Shown: positions 1-5,129 of the stretch, in pieces
Layout of the letters: every line of letters starts with the position of its first letter
How positions within the stretch are numbered: the first letter of the stretch is position 1
Position numbers and translations under genes: made by a program
Assembly (NCBI GenBank): GCA_947474485.1
Contig: CANJJP010000100.1
Span: 1 to 6,373 of the forward strand
Length of the DNA stretch: 6,373 nt
From: Bacteroidota bacterium
GTDB taxonomy: Bacteria; Bacteroidota; Bacteroidia; B-17B0; Aurantibacillaceae
Direction: 5' to 3'
The notes under the pieces: model-generated
Databases searched by the model: none
The model's input: only the letters and a program-made list of their open reading frames with translations
What the model was told of the DNA's origin: nothing

Positions 1-802
1 TACCACTAATTAAAGTGATTATTAAAGTAATTCCAGATAATACTAAACAAACAGAAATACTACCTGTTAAATTTGAACCAAATGGGAAGAATGGAACTAA
101 GCCCATTAAGTTATTAAGGAAAATAAAGAAAAATACCGTTAATAAATAAGGCATGTACTTGGCGTACTTTTTTTCTCCTATTGAAGTTTTAGCCACATCA
201 TCTCTAATAAAAATAATTAGTGGTTCCATAAATGACTGTAAACCTTTAGGAGCCAAGCCCTCTCTCTTTTTATACTTTTTAGCAACAGGTATAAAAACCA
301 ATAACAAAATTAATGAACTTACAAGAATAGTAAACACATTCTTTGTAATAGAAAAATCGATTAATTTTTCAGTTGCTTCTTTGTTAATTGTACCATCAAA
401 ATCAACAATCTCAATATGCTCATCCTTTAATTGATAATTGTAATAATTTCCTATATGAATATCTTTTTCATGCTCAACTTTTGATGACGCAAATATTTCC
501 AATCCCTTATCTGTCCATAAAATAACTGGAAGAGGAATATGCACTGCATGACCATGATCTCCCCACAAATGCCATTGATGAGAATCACCAATATGTTCCA
601 TAATCATATTACCAGCATTAAAGCCTTCGTGTTCTTTTTCTTCGTTTGAAGTAGATGTGCTATCATTGCCAACTTCAGTGTTTACATTCTCCTCATCTAC
701 AGGCTCGTAGGCAAAGGTTTTAGTTGGAAGAATTAATGAAAGTACAATTAGTAAAGAAAAACCTAAGTTTTTAAGGGAAAATATATTGATCTTGCTGTTC
801 AT
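1..802 (-). CDS. atpB: F1Fo ATP synthase subunit a, N-terminal 267 residues (runs off left edge)
   Basis: Subunit a is the membrane stator subunit of ATP synthase that forms the proton half-channels beside the c-ring. The frame is open from the ATG at 802 to base 2, and an in-frame TAA 15 bases upstream supports this start. Residues 1-31 look like a signal peptide (hydrophobic 13-25, cleavage after TFA31). Residues 32-150 form a hydrophilic, His-rich exported domain (H70, H75, H78, H83, H85, H88 around DSHQWHLW) that E. coli subunit a lacks but Bacteroidota AtpB proteins have. Membrane segments follow at about 155-173 and 218-239, and a third begins near 249. The segment GLAPKGLQSFME (182-193) and LNNLMGLVPF (229-238) are family hallmarks. 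The C-terminal helices with the essential channel arginine lie outside the window. The remaining atp genes probably continue to the left. Recognition of the family is firm. Confidence 0.95.
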   Translation of the reverse strand, partial: MNSKINIFSLKNLGFSLLIVLSLILPTKTFAYEPVDEENVNTEVGNDSTSTSNEEKEHEGFNAGNMIMEHIGDSHQWHLWGDHGHAVHIPLPVILWTDKGLEIFASSKVEHEKDIHIGNYYNYQLKDEHIEIVDFDGTINKEATEKLIDFSITKNVFTILVSSLILLLVFIPVAKKYKKREGLAPKGLQSFMEPLIIFIRDDVAKTSIGEKKYAKYMPYLLTVFFFIFLNNLMGLVPFFPFGSNLTGSISVCLVLSGITLIITLISG

Positions 803-840
803 CTTAATAAAATATGATTATGCTCCTTTAAATTCGGGTG

Positions 841-848
841 CAAATGTA
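841..848 (-). promoter_or_regulatory. Bacteroidota -7 box (TACATTTG) for atpB
   Basis: On the minus strand this reads TACATTTG, an exact match to the TAnnTTTG -7 element used by the Bacteroidota primary sigma factor. A weak -33 match (TTTC) lies 19 bases further upstream. The box ends 38 bases before the atpB ATG, giving a predicted leader of roughly 30 bases. That leader contains AAAGGAG, but about 20 bases from the ATG, which is too far for a normal ribosome binding site. The assignment is by motif only. Confidence 0.6.
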
Positions 849-927
849 GAAATAGAAAATGGATTTTGAAAATTTAAAGAGGCTTATTTTTCTGATTTTT
901 ATCTTGATTTTATCTAATTGAAAATTA

Positions 928-957
928 GCTGATTAACTTATTAAATTCGCCGATTAA
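928..957. repeat. Short direct repeat upstream of ssb
   Basis: GCTGATTAA (928-936) and GCCGATTAA (949-957) are 9-bp copies with one mismatch, with starts 21 bp apart, about two helical turns. The second copy lies where the -33 region of the ssb promoter would be. AGCTG (927-931) and CAGCT (959-963) also form a short inverted pair around them. A regulator site is possible, but in such AT-rich DNA chance is also a fair explanation. Confidence 0.25.
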
Positions 958-972
958 ACAGCTTTATTTCAC

Positions 973-980
973 TACCTTTG
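973..980 (+). promoter_or_regulatory. Bacteroidota -7 box (TACCTTTG) for ssb
   Basis: TACCTTTG followed by C is an exact TAnnTTTG match, 15 bp before the ssb ATG at 996. Initiation a few bases downstream would leave a leader of only about 10 bases. No clear TTTG -33 element is seen; TTCG at 946-949 is the closest, with a rather long 23-bp spacer. The box also argues against the in-frame TTG at 978 as a start, because that codon lies inside the promoter. Confidence 0.6.
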
Positions 981-995
981 CACAAAGCATTGGAT

Positions 996-1415
996 ATGGC
1001 AGGAGTAAACAAAGTAATTTTAGTGGGCAACTTAGGTAAAGACCCTGAAATGAGAATTTTAGAAGGCGGAATGGCAAGGGTAAGTTTTAGCTTAGCAACT
1101 ACCGAAGTTCATAAAGACAAAAACGGAAACCGAATAGAGCATACTGAATGGCACAACATAGTATTGTGGCGCCATACAGCAGAAAACGCGGAGAAATTAC
1201 TAAAAAAAGGTTCGCAAATATACTTGGAAGGAAAACTGCAAACCCGCAACTGGCAAGATAAAGACGGGATTAAGCACCAAACCACCGAAATTGTAGGGGA
1301 AATTTTTCAATTATTGGGCAGAAAAGAAAGCTTTGCGCCCACCCCATCCAACGAACCAATTGACCCGCCAAAAATGACGGATATGAATGGCGGAAGTGGC
1401 GATGTGCCTTTCTAA
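996..1415 (+). CDS. ssb: Single-stranded DNA-binding protein SSB
   Basis: SSB coats single-stranded DNA during replication, recombination and repair and recruits partner enzymes through its C-terminal tip. The product is 139 residues. The OB fold occupies about residues 1-107: it begins MAGVNKVILVGNLGKDPE and contains WHNIVLW (51-57) and the conserved strand GSQIYLEGKLQTRNWQD. A short, Pro- and Asn-rich disordered linker follows, ending in DVPF, the partner-binding tip (DDIPF in E. coli). The linker and tip are shorter and less acidic than in E. coli SSB (178 residues). ATG 996 is chosen over the in-frame TTG at 978 because SSBs normally begin within a few residues of this N-V-x-L/I-x-G-N-L motif and because 978 falls within the -7 box. 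The gene stands upstream of gldD in the same direction, as is common in Bacteroidota, but with a 75-bp gap that holds a separate promoter candidate. Confidence 0.97.
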   Translation: MAGVNKVILVGNLGKDPEMRILEGGMARVSFSLATTEVHKDKNGNRIEHTEWHNIVLWRHTAENAEKLLKKGSQIYLEGKLQTRNWQDKDGIKHQTTEIVGEIFQLLGRKESFAPTPSNEPIDPPKMTDMNGGSGDVPF

Positions 1416-1433
1416 GTAAAATTGAATATTGAA

Positions 1434-1467
1434 AAAGGAAGAAATGAAATGCTCTGATTTTTCCTTT
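1434..1467 (+). terminator. Weak hairpin after ssb, possible attenuator or terminator
   Basis: AAAGGAAGAA (1434-1443) can pair with TTTTTCCTTT (1458-1467), a 10-bp stem with one G-T pair and a 14-base loop. It lies 18 bp after the ssb stop. No T-run follows the stem, so intrinsic termination is uncertain. The 3' arm lies 11 bp before the gldD -7 box and may simply be promoter-upstream sequence. Confidence 0.3.
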
Positions 1468-1478
1468 GACTTAATAAT

Positions 1479-1486
1479 TATCTTCG
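1479..1486 (+). promoter_or_regulatory. Candidate -7 box (TATCTTCG) abutting gldD start
   Basis: TATCTTCG differs from TAnnTTTG by one base and is followed by CAGT and then the gldD ATG at 1491. If used, transcription would start at or within a base or two of the start codon, giving a leaderless mRNA. A TTTG at 1465-1468 is too close (10 bp) to be a standard -33 element. The match is suggestive, not proven; readthrough from ssb is the alternative. Confidence 0.4.
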
Positions 1487-1490
1487 CAGT

Positions 1491-2081
1491 ATGACAAAAT
1501 TGATTTTAAGATTACTTTTAATACTTCCTATTTTTCTATTTGTTGCTTGTGGCGATGATGAAGATGATGTGGTGTTTGCTCCTAAACCAAAAGGATACAT
1601 GCGCATTGAGTTTCCTGAAAAAAAATACAAGACTTATGATAGTGTTTGTCCGTTTACATTTGAAGTGCCTGTTTACTCAATTGTAGAAAGAGATAAAGAC
1701 CCACAATCTCAACCTTGTTGGTTAAATGTAAAGTATCCGCAGTTTAATGCGCAATTGCATTTGAGTTATGCAGGATTAAACAATGACTTAAGAAACTACA
1801 TTGAAACATCAAGAGACTTAGCTTACAAACATCAAGTAAAAGCAAGTGGTTTAGAGCAACAAGTTGTTATACGCGACTCAGCAAAAGTATACGGATTAGT
1901 TTATGACATTGCGGGAAACACAGCTTGCTCGATGCAGTTTTATGTTACAGATAGCACTAAGCATTTTATGCGTGGCTCATTGTATTTTAATGTTGCACCA
2001 AATATTGATTCATTGCAAATTGTAGTGGATTTTCTGAAGAAGGATATTCATCACATGTTGCAGACGACTAAGTGGAAGTAG
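1491..2081 (+). CDS. gldD: Gliding motility / type IX secretion lipoprotein GldD
   Basis: GldD is a cell-envelope lipoprotein required for gliding in Flavobacterium johnsoniae and linked to type IX secretion function; its biochemical role is unresolved. The 196-residue product has a lipoprotein signal: K3-R7, a hydrophobic core at 8-18, and lipobox FVAC with Cys20 as the acylated residue, followed by an acidic DDEDD stretch. The mature part shows the family pattern: PKPKGYMRIEFPEKKY (32-47), a CPFTFEVP segment, PCWLNVKYP, LSYAGL with a YKH motif, then YGLVYDIAGN, QFYVTDSTKHFMRGSLYFN and a C-terminal KWK. Length fits the family. No gldE (CBS-domain membrane protein) lies between ssb and this gene, unlike the arrangement known from F. 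johnsoniae. GldD also occurs in non-gliding Bacteroidota with T9SS, so gliding itself is not proven. Confidence 0.93.
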   Translation: MTKLILRLLLILPIFLFVACGDDEDDVVFAPKPKGYMRIEFPEKKYKTYDSVCPFTFEVPVYSIVERDKDPQSQPCWLNVKYPQFNAQLHLSYAGLNNDLRNYIETSRDLAYKHQVKASGLEQQVVIRDSAKVYGLVYDIAGNTACSMQFYVTDSTKHFMRGSLYFNVAPNIDSLQIVVDFLKKDIHHMLQTTKWK

Positions 2082-2086
2082 CGGCC

Positions 2087-2126
2087 AATTAATAATTTAT
2101 AATTAAAAATTATTAATTACTTTTTT
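2087..2126 (+). terminator. AT-only 12-bp inverted repeat between gldD and map
   Basis: AATTAATAATTT (2087-2098) is a perfect inverted repeat with AAATTATTAATT (2107-2118), with an 8-base loop. On the plus strand the stem is followed by AC and six T (2121-2126), giving a rho-independent-like terminator for gldD starting 5 bp after its stop. The stem has no GC pairs, so it is thermodynamically weak for its length. The right arm runs into the map stop codon (2117-2119). On the minus strand no T-run follows, so termination of map by this element is less certain. Confidence 0.6.
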
Positions 2127-2911
2127 ATCCCCAACGCTTCATACACGTAATCAAACGTAGAAAGTATTTCTGCTTTACCATCAATCATTGCAACGTCGTG
2201 TTCAAAATGAGCAGAAGGAAGTCCGTCTTTTGTTATGATGTCCCAACCATTACTTGCAGTACGCACTTCTTTTTTCCCCATGTTAATCATGGGCTCAATT
2301 GCTATAACCATACCATCTCTTAATTTTGGTCCAGTGCCACGACGACCATAATTAGGAACCTGTGGATCTTCATGAAGACTTCGTCCTAATCCATGTCCTA
2401 CAAGTTCTCTTACAACTCCATAACCATGTTTCTCTGCATGTTGTTGTATAGCAAATCCTATATCACCAATACGATTATTTGCGCATACCTGCTCTATACC
2501 TTTATATAAACACTCTTTGGTAACCTCAACCATTTTACGAACCTCAGGTTTAACATTACCTATACAAAATGTATAAGCATGGTCTCCATGAAATCCATTC
2601 TTAATAATACCACAATCAACAGAAAGAACATCTCCATCTTTAACAACACGAGAATCGGGAATACCATGAACAACTGCATCATTAAGTGATAAACAAAGTG
2701 TTGCTGGAAAGGAACTCGGCTTATTGTCAGGATATCCTTTAAAGGAAGGAATGCCGCCCATATCTCTAATAAACTCCTCAGCCATTTTATCAAGCTTTGC
2801 TAACACAACACCTTCTTTTAATTCTCCAGCAATCATGCCTAACGTTTTAGAAACACAAAGTGCTGATTCACGCATCAGCTCAATTTCTTCTCTTGTTTTA
2901 ATATAGATCAT
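2117..2911 (-). CDS. map: Type I methionine aminopeptidase
   Basis: This cytosolic metalloenzyme removes the initiator methionine from nascent proteins when the second residue is small, and is normally essential. The 264-residue product matches the E. coli length (264) and the compact type I form without a zinc-finger extension or the type II insertion. The five dinuclear-metal ligands are visible as D99, D110, H173, E206 and E237. The substrate-site histidines are H82 (in VVHGIPD) and H180 (in GRSLHEDPQV), and GHGLGR and IEPM are intact. The start MIYIKTREEIELMRESA is typical of Bacteroidota MetAPs. Its ATG overlaps the TGA of the upstream HAD gene (ATGA, 2908-2911), which implies translational coupling in the gpmA-HAD-map unit. 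In many bacteria map instead sits in the secY/ribosomal protein region, so this location is a lineage or local variation. Confidence 0.97.
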   Translation of the reverse strand: MIYIKTREEIELMRESALCVSKTLGMIAGELKEGVVLAKLDKMAEEFIRDMGGIPSFKGYPDNKPSSFPATLCLSLNDAVVHGIPDSRVVKDGDVLSVDCGIIKNGFHGDHAYTFCIGNVKPEVRKMVEVTKECLYKGIEQVCANNRIGDIGFAIQQHAEKHGYGVVRELVGHGLGRSLHEDPQVPNYGRRGTGPKLRDGMVIAIEPMINMGKKEVRTASNGWDIITKDGLPSAHFEHDVAMIDGKAEILSTFDYVYEALGIKK

Positions 2912-3375
2912 TTACCAAACATTTTTTTGAAAAAGCCTTTACTCTCTTTCTTGTAATTATCATGTGCTTCTGAATTTACTAATTGGTGGTTAAACTCGCC
3001 ACTCTCAGGATGCAGGGTTTGCCATATTCTACTCCAACCTAAAAATCCGCCTACGTTTCTGTCATCAATAAAAATATCTGCATTTATTTTTCTGCTGATA
3101 GATAAATCATAAACTTCTTCTGGATAACTTTTGTTTATTGCATAAAACTCAACACCATTAGCGCGGCAGTATTCAACGGCTTCATCCAATAATGCTCCAT
3201 CTCTATACGTCCATAAAATAAGTTTGTGCCCTTTTTTATTTAATTCTTTTAGTGTAGCAAAAGCAAACATCATTTCTTTGCCAATTCTTGGATAAGAGTG
3301 TTCCACAATAGTTCCATCGAAATCTACTGCAATTACTTTGCTATCAAGGCTTGTAAAATTATGATCTTGTTTCAT
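2908..3375 (-). CDS. Small HAD-superfamily hydrolase (BT0820-like)
   Basis: This is a 155-residue minimal HAD-fold protein, likely a magnesium-dependent phosphohydrolase of unknown substrate. HAD motif I is D18-F-D20-G-T22, with D18 the expected nucleophile and D20 the acid/base. Motif II is T56 in ILWTYRDG, motif III is probably K96 in SRKINAD, and motif IV is D104-D105 in DIFIDDRNVGG. There is almost no cap domain, which allows large or macromolecular substrates. It resembles a family of about 140-residue Bacteroidota proteins of which B. thetaiotaomicron BT0820 is the example I recall. The first dozen residues before the core look like a short extension, but no other start fits well. The C-terminus is Lys- and Phe-rich (KGFFKKMFGK). 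It starts 7 bp after the gpmA stop and overlaps map by 4 bp. Biochemical function is not known to me. Confidence 0.88.
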   Translation of the reverse strand: MKQDHNFTSLDSKVIAVDFDGTIVEHSYPRIGKEMMFAFATLKELNKKGHKLILWTYRDGALLDEAVEYCRANGVEFYAINKSYPEEVYDLSISRKINADIFIDDRNVGGFLGWSRIWQTLHPESGEFNHQLVNSEAHDNYKKESKGFFKKMFGK

Positions 3376-3382
3376 GTTGGTT

Positions 3383-3988
3383 TTATATATTTTCTGCTTT
3401 TAATACATTTAAATTTTCATCCAATTCATATAAGCGTGGCACTGCAGTTCCAATTTCGAATTCTAAAATTTGTGCTGGAGTCAATTTTTCTAAGTACATT
3501 ATTAATGCGCGTAAACTATTTCCATGTGCTGCAATTACTATGTTATTCCTAGCCTTTAATTTAGGAAGAATTTCATTTTCGAAATAAGGAATAACACGTG
3601 CGGCAGTATCTTTTAAACTTTCGCCATTTGGAGGTGCAATGTCGTAACTTCTTCTCCAAATTTTTACTTGTTCTTCTCCGAACTTAACTACAGTATCTGC
3701 TTTATTTAAGCCTTGCAAATCGCCATACATACGCTCATTTAACGCTTCGTTATATGTAACTGGTATATTCGCTTGCCCACTTTGCTCCAAAGCTAAAGCT
3801 AGTGTTTTTTGTGCGCGTTGTAGATTTGATGCGTAAGCTAAATCAAACTTGAAACCTTTTAATTTTAACCCCGCATTTTTTGCTTCTTCAACGCCTTTTT
3901 CGGTAAGTTCAACATCAACCCACCCAGTAAATTTATTTTCAAGATTCCACGTTGATTGCCCGTGACGAAAAATAACTAATTGTGCCAT
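3383..3988 (-). CDS. gpmA: 2,3-bisphosphoglycerate-dependent phosphoglycerate mutase
   Basis: This cytosolic enzyme interconverts 3- and 2-phosphoglycerate in glycolysis and gluconeogenesis through a phosphohistidine. The 201-residue product carries the catalytic RHGQS motif with H9 as the phosphorylated residue, then FTGWVDVELTEKG (20-32), R58, the proton donor E85 in LNERMYGDLQGLNK, EEQVKIWRRSYD, GESLKDT, and the second histidine H155 in AHGNSLRA. The conserved LNER and WRRSYD segments mark it as a true dPGM, not a generic histidine phosphatase. It is about 50 residues shorter than the E. coli enzyme: the roughly 25-residue insertion between RRS[FY]D and ESLKDT is absent (here only IAPPNG), and the C-terminal tail after LYELDENLNVLKAENI is missing. 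It is first in the gpmA-HAD-map unit, with its own -7 box. Confidence 0.95.
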   Translation of the reverse strand: MAQLVIFRHGQSTWNLENKFTGWVDVELTEKGVEEAKNAGLKLKGFKFDLAYASNLQRAQKTLALALEQSGQANIPVTYNEALNERMYGDLQGLNKADTVVKFGEEQVKIWRRSYDIAPPNGESLKDTAARVIPYFENEILPKLKARNNIVIAAHGNSLRALIMYLEKLTPAQILEFEIGTAVPRLYELDENLNVLKAENI

Positions 3989-4002
3989 AAAAAAAATTTA
4001 TA

Positions 4003-4010
4003 CAAAGATA
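4003..4010 (-). promoter_or_regulatory. Bacteroidota -7 box (TATCTTTG) for the gpmA-HAD-map operon
   Basis: The minus strand reads TATCTTTG, an exact TAnnTTTG match ending 14 bases before the gpmA ATG. No clear -33 TTTG at the usual spacing is visible. The predicted leader is about 10 bases, A/T-only, with no Shine-Dalgarno sequence. The next two genes follow without room for promoters of their own, so this box probably drives all three. Confidence 0.6.
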
Positions 4011-4060
4011 GGAAAATTGGGCAAAGGATTAAACAAGCAAAGCTTTATTAGTGCCGAAAT

Positions 4061-4091
4061 ATTGTTTATCCATACCTTATTAGTAAATTTG
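4061..4091 (+). promoter_or_regulatory. Promoter for desaturase: ATTG / 19 bp / TAAATTTG
   Basis: This is the best complete promoter in the window. ATTG (4061-4064) matches the -33 TTTG element at three of four bases, and TAAATTTG (4084-4091) matches TAnnTTTG exactly, with a 19-bp spacer. Only 7 bp (CACCGAA) separate the -7 box from the ATG at 4099, so the transcript is predicted to be leaderless or nearly so. Confidence 0.65.
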
Positions 4092-4098
4092 CACCGAA

Positions 4099-5064
4099 AT
4101 GCTGGAAGGGAAAAAATTAATATTAGCTACGAGGCAATTTGCAAGAGAGGATAGAAAGAAAAGCTGGTACTATACTATTTCTTCAATTCTTTTAATGCTT
4201 ATCTGTTTATTTGGAACATTATTTAATTTTCATATTTCGTTGAAAATAATTTGCAGCGTCTTTGCAGGTTTAACTTTTGGCCGCGTTTTCGTTATTTACC
4301 ACGACTATTTACACGAAACTATTTTACAACGCTCACCTTTAGCGAAAACCATTTTTACTTTATTTGGTTTATACGCGTTAACACCAACAAGTATTTGGAA
4401 ACGTTCACACGAATACCATCACACAAACAATTCAAAATTATTTAGTGCAAGTATTGGTTCGTACCCTGTTTTTACAAAAAAGAAATTTGAGCAATGCAGT
4501 AAATCACAACAACGTTTATATTTATTTATTCGTCATCCTTTAACAATTTTCTTCGGTTACATCTTTGCATTTATGTATGGCATGTGTATTAAAGCTTTAA
4601 TCAATAATTTTAAAAAACATACCGATTCTTTACTTGCTTTAATTCTTCATTTTACGGGGCAATCATTGTTGTTGTATTATTTTGGATGGGAGGGTTTAAT
4701 TTTATTTAGCATCCTTCCTCATTTTATTTCAGGAGCATTGGGCGCTTATTTGTTTTATGCGCAACATAATTTTCCAGGGGTAAAATTTGTAGGTAATGAA
4801 GAATGGACTTATGAAGGAGCGGCACTAGACTCATCAAGCTTTATGGATTTACATCCTTTTTGGCATTGGGTAACTGCAAATATTGGGTATCATCATATAC
4901 ATCATTTAAACGCACGTATTCCATTTTATAGATTGCCAGAAGTGATGAATCATTTTCCCGAGTTGCAAAACCCAAAAGTAACTTCGCTTAAACCAAAAGA
5001 TATTATTGCTTGTTTTAAACTAAAAGTTTGGGACAGCGAAAAACAGGAGATGGTGGGGGTTTAA
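4099..5064 (+). CDS. Membrane fatty acid desaturase (DesA-like, three histidine boxes)
   Basis: The product is a 321-residue integral membrane di-iron desaturase, expected to introduce a cis double bond into acyl chains of membrane lipids. The three histidine boxes are HDYLH (68-72), HEYHH (104-108) and HHIHH (265-269), placed as in the FA_desaturase family. Hydrophobic segments lie at about 26-43, 48-66, 83-98, 145-167, 178-195 and 200-222. The stretch from QHNFPGV through the EGAALDSSS segment to the ANIGYHHIHHLNARIP box resembles bacterial omega-6/delta-12 type acyl-lipid desaturases more than sphingolipid or delta-6 (cytochrome b5 fusion) types. No b5 domain is present. Electron donor and regiospecificity cannot be read from the sequence. 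Start ATG 4099 fits the -7 box 7 bp upstream. It appears monocistronic, and such enzymes are often cold-responsive, but no regulatory site is visible. Confidence 0.9.
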   Translation: MLEGKKLILATRQFAREDRKKSWYYTISSILLMLICLFGTLFNFHISLKIICSVFAGLTFGRVFVIYHDYLHETILQRSPLAKTIFTLFGLYALTPTSIWKRSHEYHHTNNSKLFSASIGSYPVFTKKKFEQCSKSQQRLYLFIRHPLTIFFGYIFAFMYGMCIKALINNFKKHTDSLLALILHFTGQSLLLYYFGWEGLILFSILPHFISGALGAYLFYAQHNFPGVKFVGNEEWTYEGAALDSSSFMDLHPFWHWVTANIGYHHIHHLNARIPFYRLPEVMNHFPELQNPKVTSLKPKDIIACFKLKVWDSEKQEMVGV

Positions 5065-5076
5065 TTCGTTTTTTCT

Positions 5077-5107
5077 TTTAACACAGAGGAAAATGATTTA
5101 CACAGAG
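5077..5107. repeat. ACACAGAG direct repeat in convergent spacer
   Basis: The 65-bp spacer (5065-5129) between the convergent desaturase and glycosyltransferase genes holds two copies of ACACAGAG (5081-5088 and 5100-5107), each preceded by TTTA (TTTAACACAGAG and TTTACACAGAG). A T-rich stretch (5068-5079) follows the desaturase stop and could serve in termination, but I see only a weak pairing of GAAAAAC (5038-5044) with GTTTTTTC and no strong hairpin. The CACAGAG repeat resembles short intergenic repeats seen in many environmental bacterial genomes; its function is unknown. Confidence 0.4.
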
Positions 5108-5129
5108 CTAATCTAAAAAGACATTTATA

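Noticed and set aside
153..434. 93-residue plus-strand open frame
   Set aside because: It is antisense to atpB, whose minus-strand frame is continuous and clearly homologous; the plus-strand protein resembles nothing I know.
803..829. AAAGGAG as a ribosome binding site for atpB
   Set aside because: It lies about 20 bases from the ATG, too far for normal use, and Bacteroidota rely little on such sites.
978..995. Upstream TTG start for ssb giving six extra residues
   Set aside because: The codon lies inside the TACCTTTG -7 box and would not be transcribed; the ATG at 996 gives the normal SSB N-terminus.
2560..2793. 77-residue minus-strand open frame
   Set aside because: It is a shifted-frame shadow within map, which is intact across the whole stretch.
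2724..3552. Plus-strand frames antisense to map and to the HAD/gpmA junction
   Set aside because: They are opposite well-supported genes, lack promoters or ribosome sites and have no recognisable domains.
5077..5107. Possible CRISPR or attachment site from the ACACAGAG copies
   Set aside because: There are only two 8-bp copies with a 19-bp period and no cas genes, integrase or tRNA nearby.
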